A stretch of 64,000 nucleotides of DNA from Symbiodinium microadriaticum (GCA_001939145.1 LSRX01000290.1:170123-234122); one strand, 5' to 3'; positions 11,785 to 22,756 are shown, numbered from the stretch's first letter. Notes: a model not told the origin generated them from the sequence alone. A program made the numbers and translations.

Positions 11785-11982
11785 TTGGATATCACAACCC
11801 TCCCAAGTAGAGTTTCTTCTAGGGTCCGAGACTGGTTCAGGGAAGGGACTTCGCGACTCCAGGAGGTCGTCTTACGACTGAGCTTCTTTCAGCTCGCTTG
11901 TTACGCCGGAGGGAGGCTTGCGAAGATGCGACCACGGATTCTCATGGGACAAAGCATCCGGCACTTGCCGGATTTTCCATGA
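11785..11982 (+). CDS. Possible exon, unknown
   Basis: An open stretch encodes RVRDWFREGTSRLQEVVLRL and continues with a hydrophobic segment. It follows an AG acceptor-like TCTTCTAG. No family is recognised. It may be chance. Confidence 0.25.
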   Translation: MDITTLPSRVSSRVRDWFREGTSRLQEVVLRLSFFQLACYAGGRLAKMRPRILMGQSIRHLPDFP

Positions 11983-12107
11983 GACAAGTCTGAGCCCGAA
12001 TCCGGAAATCTCCATATCCTACATCCGACATTCTACATCCTAAGCCAGCAAATCCAAGTGAGCCCGTTAGTTTTGGGTAATCTTTTCTCCCGGGGTTTAG
12101 GGTGCAG

Positions 12108-12397
12108 ACAGGGGCGCTGCTCAAAGGCACTGCCCTCTCGGCTCTGGCCGATGCCTTCAAATCCCTGCACGGATGTTTAGACCCTAAGCCCTAAACCCTA
12201 AACCCTAAACCCCAAACCCTAAACCCTAAACCCCTAAACCCCTAAACCCTAAACCCTAAACTTTAAACCCTAAACCCTAAACTTTAAACCCTAAACCCTA
12301 AACTTTAAACCCTAAACCCTCGAGCTTGCGATGGGCTCTCAGCGACTTTCGGGTTCCTCCGAAGCTCCGGAAAAGGCCCAGGAGAGTGAAGCCGCCT
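12108..12397 (+). CDS. Two small exons flanking a telomere-like intron
   Basis: The first exon (12108-12174, after GGTGCAG) encodes TGALLKGTALSALADAFKSL. It is followed by GTTTAGACCCTAAG and a long CCCTAAA tract. Coding-like sequence resumes at about 12339 (RLSGSSEAPEKAQESEAA, then TAG). The second exon is open in two frames, so the join is uncertain, but the first exon has strong coding character. Confidence 0.42.
12175..12325 (+). repeat. CCCTAAA telomere-like array
   Basis: About twenty units of CCCTAAA with CCCCAAA and CTTTAAA variants fill the interval. It is interstitial and degenerate, and it sits between two candidate exons. Confidence 0.9.
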
Positions 12398-13590
12398 AGT
12401 TTGGAGTCGTCCGATACTGTTTCATTAGGGGTTTAGGGGTTTAGGGTTTTTATGGCGGGCTTTGAAAGTTTCGCCGCTTGGCCGTTTTCAAGTAGTTTTG
12501 AGTCGGAGCCGGTAGATTTCGGCACGGCGAACCCGTCGCAGGATAGGGGCCATCAGCCTTCGCAGTCGCAGGTTGAGCATGGAACTTGGGAGGCAGGAGG
12601 CTTAGCTTCGAGGTTTCGGGCTCCCCGCAATAGAATCTATAAAGGGTTTAGGGTTCAGAGGGCTGTTCTGTCATTTCTTCGGTTGCATCCCGAGCAAGGC
12701 CAGCGCTTGCCTTCGAAGTTCCCGTCGCTCACCCTGCGCAGCACTCCGGTGTCAGAAGCGCTGCGCGGAGAAACCATGAAAACAGACCGCGGCTTACCGA
12801 ATGCTTGGTGAAGTCATTGTTCCATCACCAGGCGCCCACCCAACTTCAGCTGTGCAGGTGGTTTGTTGTGATTCCGAGCCATACATCAGTCATACAGCCC
12901 ATCTCCAGACACAGTCGTGCGCAGCTTTGGGCCAAGCATTTCCCATTGTGAGAGGCTACCAGAAACTGCAGCCGAAAAGAGCTGATTGTTACGTACTTGG
13001 CACGATGTTTTTTTTTTCAAATTCTGCCAAACCTGCCTGGAATCTTTTTCAACGCCACGAAGCAACTTCTAAAGCAGACATATCAGAACAAGACGCCGCC
13101 ACTTTTTGCCGAGCAGACCTTGTGGCCAGTCGAACTGTCCACCCTTCCGATTGCCTTGTTTAGGCCCGGGGAAGTGTTGTTTGCAGGCTTTTCTGGACGG
13201 GCTCCGATTCGTTCCAACATGGGCTAGCAGAAGAATTTGGAGTGGCTGTACTCCCGTTCTTGTGATGGTGATGGTTGTGGCGAGTGTCGTAGCGGCCGTG
13301 ATGTTGATGTTAATCGTTGCTCGTCTCTTCGATTCCTACCGCGTTGCAAGGCTTTTGCTCTGATTTTTGCGTTGACTCCGGGGGCTATTCGCTGTAGCTC
13401 ACGGAGAGTCTCTCGAAGCTTAGGCTCGCGACGATAGTGAGGATAAGACACACACACACACACGATTGCAGTATAGACTCTGTCTTCAACCGATTCGTGC
13501 AGGGTTCGAACCCAATGCCTACACCCTAAACGCTAGACCCTAAACCCTGAAAGGATTACCACTCATTCCACTTGGGTGCCTGCGAGGTCG
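12398..13590. other. Region with only weak coding signals
   Basis: Open frames at 12452-12811 and 12997-13227 have no motif. The second contains plausible segments such as NKTPPLFAEQTLWPVELS and could be part of an exon. A short (AC)n run lies at 13449-13463 and degenerate CCCTAAA units at 13522-13552. Confidence 0.35.
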
Positions 13591-13659
13591 GCTTTGTGGG
13601 TGCCATGCTTGCCTCGATGACAGGGGCCAGCAGCCACCTCGGTGGCGGCTGAATTCTTG
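13591..13659 (+). CDS. Small candidate exon
   Basis: After CTGCGAG the frame encodes VGFVGAMLASMTGASSHLGG and then TGA. It follows degenerate CCCTAAA units, as other exons here do. Length and lack of motif keep confidence low. Confidence 0.3.
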
Positions 13660-13809
13660 CATATTCCCTGTACGCTTGCCCGCTTATGATAAACCCTTAA
13701 CCCTAAGCCCTCAGGCCAAAAAATCGTCGGGCCTTCAATTCCACGAGCTTTGCAGAGTGAAGCATCGGCCACTTGCCTTGCAGCATTCTGCAGCCTCTGC
13801 TTGCATGAG

Positions 13810-13875
13810 GCCGCAAGCGGGGCATGTTTGAGGAGCCGGACATGTTGGCGAAACGCCAGTGCATCCGGCTCCGAG
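13810..13875 (+). CDS. Small candidate exon
   Basis: Between CATGAG and a GC donor (CGAG|GCTAAA) the frame encodes RKRGMFEEPDMLAKRQCIRL. The boundaries fit AG|GC...|GC and the composition is coding-like. It may belong to the EF-hand gene that follows, but no join was established. Confidence 0.38.
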
Positions 13876-14447
13876 GCTAAACGAGTTCGGTCGGTGCATG
13901 TTCTGCGCTTGAATTATATCTCTGCCTGCTTTCTTGAGTGTACTTGCAGCTTAAGATGACCTGTGTTCAACTTGACAAGCTCGTAGCCGTGGCCGTGCGC
14001 GAAGCTTCTTTAAGACCGTCTTCGGTTTTTCACTGTGCATGTGAAGCCAAGGAACCCGGAATATCAGTGCCTTGACTGCGTGCGGCAGTTGCGACAAGGG
14101 GCTTTCGGACTTTTGGATGACTGCTGGTAGAAGTTGCAGACCACTTTAGCATCCCACAGTTTAATGTTCAAAGCAGGGTTCGGTCAAAGTGCAAGGGCTC
14201 TTCTGTGGTTGAGGTAGGTCGGAGATGAGGAGTGAATCGCGACTTGCGCTTTGTCAAGTCTGCAGGTCCTCTATCTTCCGCGGAAGAAACTAGGTATGCA
14301 GCTGATGGACATAATCGTGCTATTCGTAATTGAATAGAAACCATACTGAACGGAAAAATCCTTAAGCCCAAACCTGGAAGCAGTCTAAACCCCACCAGAA
14401 CCAGGAACCTAGACCCGAAATCCCCAACCCTTTTGAACCCTCGAAAG

Positions 14448-15262
14448 CACCGACAGGGCTGCTTTCCAGATGTTCGATCGTGACCTCAGCGGGACTATCG
14501 ACCTCCAGGTATCTTGGGAGTTGAGGGTTTGTATTTTGTTTCGTTAGGGTGCTTTTTTTTTTTCCGTAGGGTTTGGGGGTTTATAGGTTGTGTAGAGTGT
14601 TGTCACCGCTTTTCGTAAGGCTTTAGGTCTATGGTTCGGCGGAGAAAGCAGGCCTTCTATAGTTTTTGGAAGGGGTCCCTATTTTAGGGTCCATTTGATA
14701 GGAGTGCCTAGATTGGGGACCCAAAAAAGGGGACTCTAAGTTAGAGGACTACCCATGTGTGTGTGGTGTTCTGACACCATAGGCTTTGTGGGAGTCCTTG
14801 GGTTTATGCGGTAGGGAGCCTTGGGGTTGAACGGGTGAAGGTCAGCAGATTCCGTCGAAAGGGAAACGCTCGTCGATGCCCCTCTGCCGGATACTAACCA
14901 CTTCGGCTTTGCTTGTATCTGTATGCGGACAAAAAAGGGCAGCAGCGCAGAAGCACGTGTTGTAGAGCCGGTCGGTGGCAGTGGGAAAGGAAGAAGGGGT
15001 GACATGAACTCTCATCTTTCCGCAAGCTTTCCGACTTTCACCCAAAGCCGTAGCATGCAAAAGTCGAACTCGTAAAACCGTGAGCCAAACCTAAAACTAA
15101 ACTTCCCCTAAAACCTGAACTTTAAAGAACATCCATAAGATTGAGCCCCATTGCACAAGGACCTCAAAGCCCTGAATTCCTTAAGTCCCCACAAACCTGT
15201 GCGTCAGGAGCTGAACTCCGCACTTCAGGCCGTCAAGTCCGTCGTCGAGCCTTGCCAATGCA
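14448..15262 (+). CDS. EF-hand protein, two exons with the loop split by an intron
   Basis: Exon 14448-14508 encodes STDRAAFQMFDRDLSGTIDL-Q and ends at CAG|GTATCT. Exon 15160 to about 15254 starts after CACAAG with DLKALNSLSPHKPVRQELNS. Joined in phase 0 they form a complete 12-residue calcium-binding loop, D-R-D-L-S-G-T-I-D-L-Q-D, followed by a normal exiting helix. The 651-nt intron carries one MITE-like element (14656-14757) and a second copy starts just after exon 2. EF-hands bind calcium; the rest of the protein is not seen. The loop is firm, the overall gene is partial. Confidence 0.6.
14656..14757. mobile_element. MITE-like inverted-repeat element, copy A
   Basis: The ends read TATAGTTTTTGGAAGGGGTC and GGACTCTAAGTTAGAGGACT followed by ACCC, matching the family consensus GGTAGTTCTCTAAATTAGGG in inverted orientation. 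It lies in the intron of the EF-hand gene. Confidence 0.7.
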
Positions 15263-15265
15263 AAC

Positions 15266-15376
15266 ATATGGCTATAGTTCTCTAGATCAGGGTCCCATTT
15301 TAGGTTCCAAGAAAAGAACGGCACCCTCATAAAAAGGGCTCTAAAAGGGACCCTAATTTAGAGAACTACGCATGTA
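15266..15376. mobile_element. MITE-like inverted-repeat element, copy B
   Basis: CTATAGTTCTCTAGATCAGG at the left end is mirrored by CCTAATTTAGAGAACTACGC at the right. The interior holds the family segment GGCACCCTCATAAAAAGGG. Confidence 0.8.
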
Positions 15377-15554
15377 ATTATACTTGCAGGCGAATATACA
15401 TGTATAGGCACATCGAAATCAGGTCGTTGCAGGAGCACTGCCCAGCGATAATGTCTTGAAGACAGCCACGTGTCTGAGTGAATGCCGTGTGGTAGATCTT
15501 GTCTGTCAGCCGCAGTCGGCTTCAGCTCCCATTGGCAAGCTGGCACCCAGCCGC

Positions 15555-16784
15555 ATGCTGGCTGTGCATGTGTCGAGTGCCACCACAGGCCAGGAGCTCT
15601 GCGTGGTTGCAGCGGGCCGCGACTGGACGGTACACGAATTCAATGTGAAGCTCGCAGCCCAGCAGGATCGTCTGCCGCATAACCAGACGCTCCTCAAGGG
15701 CACCCGGGCTTTGCAAAAACTGGAGCTTCTCAGGGATGTCTTGGACACCGAGAATGCAAGCACTTTGGAGCTTCAACTGGTGCGGAGGTCCTGGGTGGTG
15801 ACGGTGGTCGATGCCCGCAGTTCCGGGGAAAGCTCGGACGAAAGCATGGAGAGTTCTGACGGTTCGCAGCCCAGGGCTCGATCTTTCGAAGTGGAGGTGG
15901 GTGTGCCCCTCCAAAGGGACGGTCTTCTGATTACTTGAAAGCTATAGTTTACGAGCCATCAAACTAAGCCCCAAACCCGGAAACTCTAAGGCTCTCAACA
16001 ACAAGACATAAACGCACCGCAAATCACAAAGCCAAAGCCAGGAGCCTTCAGCCATCCAAACCGGGGAAAAATATGCCAGGTGGATGTTGAGGCATACCCC
16101 GAGTGCAGCTTGCGGGAGTTTGCCGTGAAGATCGCTGACAAGCTGGCTTTGGAGCCCGCTACCCGCCCAGTGCTCCAGGTCCATGGGAAGCTGGGCCTGT
16201 TTGGGGGTCTGGGGTGCTTGGGATCGCGGCTTGGGATTTAAGGCTTTAGCTTTTTTCTTTAGAGTGTTTAGTTTTCGGGTACGAGCTTAGAGTTGCACTG
16301 CTTGCGGTTGTGCCTCTTGTTTCCGGTCTCCTTGAGTCGCTAAAGGCCGGATGCAACAAGGGTTCCAGCGGGACCTGAAAAAGGGGCACTCAGGCTGCTG
16401 CTGCTGCTGTTGTGTTTCAACAACTACCAGTATTATTACTGTTGTTGCAGGAATCATTCTTGCAAGTACGTGGTGTTGCCAGTCTTCTTGTTGATGCCTT
16501 CCTTTTGTCGTGATATCAGTCTCAGTAGTCTTGCTGGTGTCCTGCGTCCCAAGATTGTCCACACTTGGAGCATTAGTTTTTAGTGTCGTTTTGCTTACAC
16601 AGGTGCCAAAAGGGAAGTATTTAGCCGACCATACACAGGTAGTACAGCTTATGGCGGTACCTCTTCGCCTCTCTCTCATAGAGCACGAAGGAAGATGCTG
16701 CTCTGGGGCGATGAGGCCGAAACGACGACCTTGGTGGAACTGGGCATCCATCCCGGCACGAAGGTGCAGGTGGGCCTGGATGTG
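15555..16784 (+). CDS. Protein with two ubiquitin-like domains, three exons
   Basis: Exons are 15555-15896, 16080-16178 and 16691-or-16695-16784; the first two junctions are GT-AG and phase 0 (GAG|GTGGGT...CCAG|GTG; CAG|GTCCAT...GAAG|ATG). The first domain runs from MLAVHVSSATTGQELCVVAA through LELQLVRR and has the ubiquitin beta-grasp pattern. An acidic serine-rich linker (SSGESSDESMESSDGSQ) follows, then a second domain: SFEVEVDVEAYPECSLREFA, then LLWGDEAETTTLVELGIHPG and TKVQVGLDVV, which matches the ubiquitin tL..lgI..G..v.v pattern. No terminal Gly-Gly is visible, so conjugation is unlikely; a scaffold or adaptor role is inferred. The start was set at the first Met that precedes the first strand. 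The true 3' end may lie beyond 16784. Confidence 0.65.
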
Positions 16785-17308
16785 GTGAGGGTAGAAACAA
16801 TCCAAAGACATGCAAGGACCCCGACCTACCATGGCCTAACCCCACGGAGTCCTAAATCCAAAAACAACACGGAGCCCGTCAACCCTTCCCAGCTCCGTAC
16901 TCTCCGAAAGCCACCCCCCCTCTGAGGTGGTGAGCACCGCGGAGTTGACTTTGTCATGTGTGGGAAGGCTCGGAACCTCCTGGGGCGAAGACATGCTGAT
17001 CATCGTAATTCAAGGAATAATCCTTGATTGAGGTACTTTGTAGTCACTGTAGTCTCTCAACCGTGATGTTTTTTTGTTGTTTTTTGTGAGTTGTTTGTAG
17101 TTAATGTCAGCAGAAGTGAAGTAGCAATCCGACTTCGTCGTGGCTGCCCGCATCCGCACTTGTTCACCCGTAGCAGTGGTAAGTAGAGATGTCAAAACCT
17201 CGCTGGTGAAACCCCAACAATCCCAAATCCTCGACTGAATGTTTTGACATTGGGTCGTCCCTACTAGGGTCCTCACGAAGAAAGACCCCACTTCTTTCGG
17301 GTTCCTCA
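16785..17308. other. No supported gene; 3' flank of ubiquitin-like gene
   Basis: A consensus-like donor (GTG|GTGAGG) opens at 16785, so some of this is probably intron. A T-rich tract at 17067-17090 precedes otherwise featureless sequence. Confidence 0.4.
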
Positions 17309-17309
17309 G

Positions 17310-17392
17310 ATTTCGATCCCATGAAGGCCAACTTTGCAGAGCCGACGCTCCGAGTTCTTGGAGTCGAACGCGGCCTTGTGTCTCATGGACAC
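17310..17392 (+). CDS. Candidate exon ending at a telomere-like intron
   Basis: After TTCGGGTTCCTCAG the frame encodes FDPMKANFAEPTLRVLGVER and nine further residues up to CACCGG|GTGGCT, where TTTAGGG-type repeats begin. Pyrimidine-rich acceptor and good codon character support it; no family recognised. Confidence 0.35.
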
Positions 17393-17402
17393 CGGGTGGC
17401 TT

Positions 17403-17486
17403 TTGGGTTTAGGGTTTAAGGGTTTAAGGGTTTAAGGGTTTCGAATGCCTGTGAGAGAGAGAGGGTTTAGGGTTTAGGGTTTAGCT
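17403..17486 (+). repeat. TTTAGGG telomere-like tract
   Basis: GGTTTAGGG and GGTTTAAGGG units are interrupted by a short (GA)n run at 17452-17464. Confidence 0.9.
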
Positions 17487-17719
17487 TGCTCTGCCTCTCA
17501 CGAAGTCGGCTTGTAGATTTGGTGAGAGAGTAGTGTACATGTAACGGATGTAGGAGCACGCATGGCAGCATAGCCCAAGGAGCACGCAGACGAGGGTCAT
17601 TCACCGCATGATCGTTGCCTTTTGCTCTTCCGTGGCCCTGACCCTAAACAAATCGAGAAGCGCACCAAGTCAAAGCCCTGAGCCCACCACAAACCCCAAA
17701 CCCGAGCGAGCGAGCCGAG

Positions 17720-17807
17720 GACCAGTGCCACCTGGGCGATCTGATGCGGCGAAACCCACACAGGCAGCTCCCCAATCCTGGGCCGCCGGAGGCTCGCTAT
17801 CAACAGG
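17720..17807 (+). CDS. Candidate exon, unknown
   Basis: Bounded by CCGAG| and CAACAGG|GTCAGG, it encodes DQCHLGDLMRRNPHRQLPNP followed by GPPEARYQQ. The downstream intron starts with telomere-like GCGGGTTTAGG. It may be an upstream exon of the 2OG oxygenase gene. Confidence 0.4.
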
Positions 17808-18069
17808 GTCAGGCGGGTTTAGGATTTAGGAAGGAAGGTTTCACATCCCAAGGTGTTGAGGCACTGAACACTGGCGGCTTCTTTGGTAGCCATTGTGGTC
17901 TTTGCTTCTTTCCTCTCGAACATTCTATCATCTGAGGAAATCCCCAAAAACACAACGCCCAACTACTCAAGTCCTGGGGGTTTAGGTGTTGGAAGCTCTG
18001 GCTTGCACGAGGTGCTTGACAGCGGCCTGGGGTCTCACCACTGCGACTGCCTGGCACGAATTCCGGGGC

Positions 18070-21000
18070 TCCTTGCAAAGCCCGAGGTTTCTGATATTGC
18101 CCGAAGCTCGGCATGGGCAGAACTGGCTCCCATGACTGTGGATTGTTTCAACGGCACCCGGCGCTACCAGCGCTTGGTCGTGAAAGACGAGCGCTTCGCG
18201 CAGACGCTTTGGGAGCGGGCGAAGCCCCTGATCCAGGAAGTTCTTTCAAAGCAGAGCAAGAGGCCCATGGGCTTCGGCTGTGCACAGGGCGACTGGGAGT
18301 TGGAGGGGCTGAACCCCTGCTTCCGGGTGAATTCCTATGGACCTCAGGGCTTTCTGAAGCCGCACCGGGACGCGCCCTTCAGTCCCGACCTGAATGTGCG
18401 ATCTCTGTGCACGCTGCTGATTCCACTGAGCTCCGCAGGAAGGACTCGATTCTTCTACCCACTGCAAACGCTGGATTCTCGTGGCATGACCCTGGAGGAG
18501 GAGCTGAAAGCTCGGGGCGGCTTAGATTCCGGCTTCCGAGCCTTGGACATCCGGCTTGAAGCTGGTGTGGGACTCCTCTTCGGTCAGTCTCTGCTGCACG
18601 AAGGCATCCCCGCAGATGGGGAGGGCCACAAAATGCTTCTCCGAACAGATGCCCGGGTCTCGGCGCAGAGTGCAACGAGAGCCAACGGAGCTGGGATGTG
18701 TGTGCGATCTCCTGATACGGTGCCTTTAGATCTATTTCAAGGCCGGCATAGATTTCCAAAAATGCCAGGACACTATAGGCCTAGGCAGAGGCTCACAGCA
18801 GCATTGCAAGGAAGAACAGGTAGCGGCGACTTGGAAGAGAGGGGCTTAAGGCCAGACCGAACCAGTGTGGTGCAAGTACCAAGCGGGTAGTCCTCTACAT
18901 CAGGGTGTCCCTTGTTAGGTACAAAACAAGATAGTGCGGCATCCTTACAAAGGGACCCCAGCAGGGCCCCAAACTCCAAAAACTTCCCAGGTCCTCGTCC
19001 GTCGCGTGCCACCCATCCCGCGGGTGCTGCTGACTCCGGCCGAGCGGAAAGATCAGTTGGCGGCCCTTCGATGGTTTCTTGGGCAACGCCTCTCCACCAT
19101 CGCTACGACTAGTACTGGTCCTACTACTACTAGTCACTAGTCACTAGTCGTACTACGAGTTGGTACTAGTGCCAGTATAAGCACCTGCTACAAGGCAACA
19201 CAGCCACCTCTGCTTGTCGTTTCCGGGCATGACCGAGGTTCAGGGAGGCGCAGCACCTTGAGTTGAGGGAGCAGCCCTGCAATGAGCTCTACGAGCGTGC
19301 CCTGTCCTACCGCTACTTCCACCCCAGCAAGGATGCTGCCGAGACCCTGGAGCTCCTCCAGGAGCCTCAGAAGTCGGAAGGTCGATCCCCTGAGGCGCAA
19401 GTGCTCCCAAGCCTGCTGCTCGAAAGGTATCCCCACTTCGCTGTACCCGAGCTGGCTCTTTTGAAAGGCCCGGTGGCAGCCTTCAGACTCCCAGAGCCGG
19501 AAAAGGAGTTGGAGCCGGGTCCTGGAGAAGGATACCATCCGAGTGCACCTCAGGGCAGCACCTCGAAACATCTGCGCGTCTCGGCCATGTATGCCCTCCA
19601 TCTGCTCGGGCATCATGCGTACGAAGGCGGTGCGGCCCTGTACACGGTGAACTTCGACCCCGGGACTCAGCAGGTCACAGCTGTGCCACTCCGAGAGTTG
19701 CTCCAGGCAGCCTTTCATTCCCACCCCCTTCATGGCGCGGTCTACAACGTGGTTCCGCGCAAGGGCCTTTTGGTGGACCCGGACAAAGACTTCCAGGCAG
19801 AAAGGAGTGACCAATGACTTGCGAGAGCTATAGGAGTTCACGGTTCCTTGAGGTCAGCGTGGATCGAACGCACCTGGCCCTGCAGCATGGATGCTTCCAC
19901 ACCGGCCAGGACAGCTCTCAGAGAGCCCTTGCCCAGGCAGTGAGTGTCGTACCTTCGAGGCCACGGGAATGGCGGGGACGCGTATGAAGATGCCCGCTTC
20001 GAGCACACATTACCATGAAAACCGAACATAGCAAACGTTGAAAGAAATCTTTCTTAGATAGTCAATGGGAGAACTTTAAACTTTTTGGCCTTATAAATTA
20101 GGTCTATCCTAAAAAGTTTGAACTTTTTTGGGCCTGGTTGTTGAAGAAGAGAGCCTTTGCTTGAATCGGAAAGGCGAGGCTTGACAAACGAATGCACAGT
20201 TTGTCTTCTTTCCCGGCACTGCCAAGCCCGCCTCGCTTGGGGCGGGGCCACATTTACTCTGGTCTCTGGTCATGCTTTACGAGTAATATAGTAATAGTAC
20301 TCCAGAGCCCTCCACCCCGAATCTCGGAGATCTCGCCAAGCCCGGAGTTCGATTGAATTTCGAAGGACCTCTTGGCCGGCTTGAAGAGTGAGGCGTACGG
20401 CAGCACCCCAGGGGACGATCTGCGCGAAGATGACGGGGACCCGTGTTTCGGCCCTGATCTTCTGAAGCTCGTTCCAGCGAGTAGAGATGATGTGGGGCTC
20501 TTTGATGCGAGTTCCGACGTGTCGGCTAGTCTAAATATTGCTCAACCTTATCAATACGAGCACATAGCGCCGCGAAGCGGAAACCTCATGTACAGACTTA
20601 TTTCACAGCTACTCGGGCGTCATGCTCGGCTGAAGTCAGACATGTGGGGTCCAGGACTGGGAGGGAATGGGGAAGTGCTCCCGCGCCGGAAACTACAGTA
20701 TGCCTGCAAAGTTGAAATTAAATGCATGTCGGTAGGCGGACGTGTTGTAAGCGCACTCGAGCAGCTGACATAGGCCAGTGGCATGCTCCTGACAGCAGGG
20801 TTCGGGCATCACCCTACCTTCATTTTGGAAAAACGCTTCCTGGAGGACCTCAACTTAGAGGCGTTCAGCGAGCTTGTTCGACGTCAATACCAGGCCAGCC
20901 TTCTGCCTTTTGAAGCTCGGTGAGCGCCTCACACTTAAGTCGAATCGAACTTCCAGCAGCTGGCGCTGCTTTTGTTTGCTTGTGACTGTTTCGAAGATTC

Positions 21001-21860
21001 TGATTCTGGGTTGTTCAGATTGTATTTAGAATCCATAACACTCGCTGTGTTGTCAATGTCTTTCTGTGCTAGATAGTTCCACCCGTTGGGCTGCGTTCTG
21101 GTTTCCTGGCTACTGTGGGCCTCGACTGGCACCCCTGAGAGTGCTTCGTTGCCATTGCTACGCGATTTCAGTTGTGGGGTTGTTACTGTGTGCTGTTCTG
21201 CAAGAGGAGACACTCGGCCGCCCGAGCGCATTACCAGCACCGACGATTCCGGACCATCTGTGCATGATGCAAAGGGTTTCAGGAGGTTGGGCTTCAAATT
21301 TTGGTCTCAGCTATTCTTACGATTGCTTGGACAAGCAGTATCAGGATTCCAGCGTAGTGGCATGATATGTGTTGCGATCATGTTGCGAGGGCCAAGCTCA
21401 TTTCAGAGGCTCCCGCGCAGGAAGCGCCGAACACGGCACCCTCCCAGCTCGTTGCGTCCGTAATGGCTGAAGGACAGTCTTCACACGGCTCAGAAAAGTT
21501 GCAACTCATGGGCGGCAATGATTAGGAGTCTTCGTGGAAGTGCTGCCTACTGCATAGTCCCCTAGGCCCCTACACCCCTGAAGCTAAACCCAAGCTAAAC
21601 CCAAAAACGAGTGTATGAGTCGAAACCCTAAACCTCAAACCCTCGACATGGGTACTTGTTGAGATGAGCCGTCCAGCGAGTTCTTAGGGGCTCGGGGCTT
21701 GGAAGTGTACCCTCCTGACTGGCAGGACTGGCAACGATATCTTTCCAGGCTCCTCTCAGACGAGGTGTCGGGCCTGAAGCCCTCACCGAAGCAGGGTATA
21801 GATTTTCTAAAGCTTGCTGTAGTGACTGCTGCAACCAAAGCGAATTGGCAGCCTGCATAA
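18070..21860 (+). CDS. 2OG-Fe(II) oxygenase (prolyl-4-hydroxylase-like) with long C-terminal extension
   Basis: Proposed exons: about 18070-18650, 18991-19082, 19244-19796, 19853-19939, 20366-20470, 20774-20919 and 21677-21860 (TAA stop). All six junctions keep phase. Exon 1 has the double-stranded beta-helix core: NSYGPQGFLKPHRDAPF gives the iron-binding H-x-D, LLFGQSLLHEGIPADGEGHK gives the distal His, and K-M-L-L-R-T-D provides the 2OG-binding basic residue. This fold hydroxylates proline or other residues using Fe(II) and 2-oxoglutarate. The extension (HHAYEGGAALYTVNFDPGT, THLALQHGCFHTGQDSSQ, TAGFGHHPTFILEKRFLEDL, YPPDWQDWQRYLSRLLSDEV) matches no family I know. Introns 1-3 appear to begin with GC. 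The open frame extends upstream to 17883 without a convincing Met, so the 5' end is unresolved. Confidence 0.8.
18885..18965. mobile_element. MITE-like element, copy C, inside an intron
   Basis: GGGTAGTCCTCTACATCAGG starts the element and TACAAAGGGACCCC lies near its other end; the right terminus is degraded. It lies in the first intron (18651-18990) of the oxygenase gene. Confidence 0.65.
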
Positions 21861-22505
21861 TCCCGGCATTAAACCGCGGGGCCTTGTCCGATCCTTATCA
21901 GAAGCTCCTCCTTCACTTCCTGCTCTTGTTCCTCTCCACGACTCCCTACCCATCCTCATCCGCTTCGTCCTTTTCATGAGTCCCTGCCAGTTCCAAGTCC
22001 CAACATTGAACCCTCAAACCGGGAACCTGAAGCCTGAGACGCGCGAGACCTTGTGAACTCTTCGGGCAAGTGGGAGTTGTGGAAGCGTGACCTAAAATCC
22101 CCAAGCACTTTTTTTTTTTTGGAGATGTTTGGTTTATGATTATGGATAATCCTGCACACAGGAGCTTCTGCTGACACAGGTTTGCAGGATTTGCTGACCG
22201 AGCATCCCGCTTGGATCATGGATCTTATCTGATCTTATGGTTCAAGCTAGGATAAAACATCGCCAGCGCCCCGTTTACCCGCCCTGAGTCTGCTCTGTCA
22301 AATCCTGCGATATGTGAGTCGAAACCCCAAACCTTAAACCTCGAGGCCACATGCCTCGCCTGGATTGTCCGAGCGAGAGCGCCCAAAACCTGAAACCCGA
22401 AACCCCAGCCAGGGCACTGCCCCGGGCTTGGATGTCGTAGCCACAGCCATCGGGTCTCGCGAGAAGGAGGAGGAGACTTCCATTAACATGCTCGCCACTC
22501 CCTGT
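21861..22505. other. No supported gene
   Basis: Downstream flank of the oxygenase gene. It includes a T11 run near 22110 and one copy of the dispersed CTCGCCTGGATTGTCCGAG motif at about 22353-22371. Confidence 0.45.
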
Positions 22506-22514
22506 TTTTTCTGG

Positions 22515-22756
22515 TGCTGCTACTACTACTACTACCACCACCACCACCACGACGACGACTACAACTACGAGTACTGCTACGACTACGACTACGACTACGA
22601 CTACGACTACTACGACGACGACTACTACTCCTGCTGCTGCTGCCGCTACTGCTACCGCTACTGCTACCGCTACTGCTACCGCTACTGCTACCGCTACTGC
22701 TACCGCTACTGCTACCGCTACTGCTACCGCTACTGCTACCGCTGCTGCCACTACTG
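22515..22756 (+). repeat. Trinucleotide (CTA/CTG/CGA) microsatellite island
   Basis: CTA/CCA/CGA triplets give way to a regular TACTGC-CGC array (22640-22745). Its long open frames encode polyvaline-alanine or leucine runs and are not credible proteins. Confidence 0.9.

Noticed and set aside
12175-12325. Chromosome end (true telomere)
   Set aside because: Tracts are short, degenerate, in both orientations and flanked by unique sequence and exons, so they are interstitial.
15522-15914. Minus-strand frames opposite the ubiquitin-like exon
   Set aside because: Shadows of the GC-rich plus-strand coding sequence.
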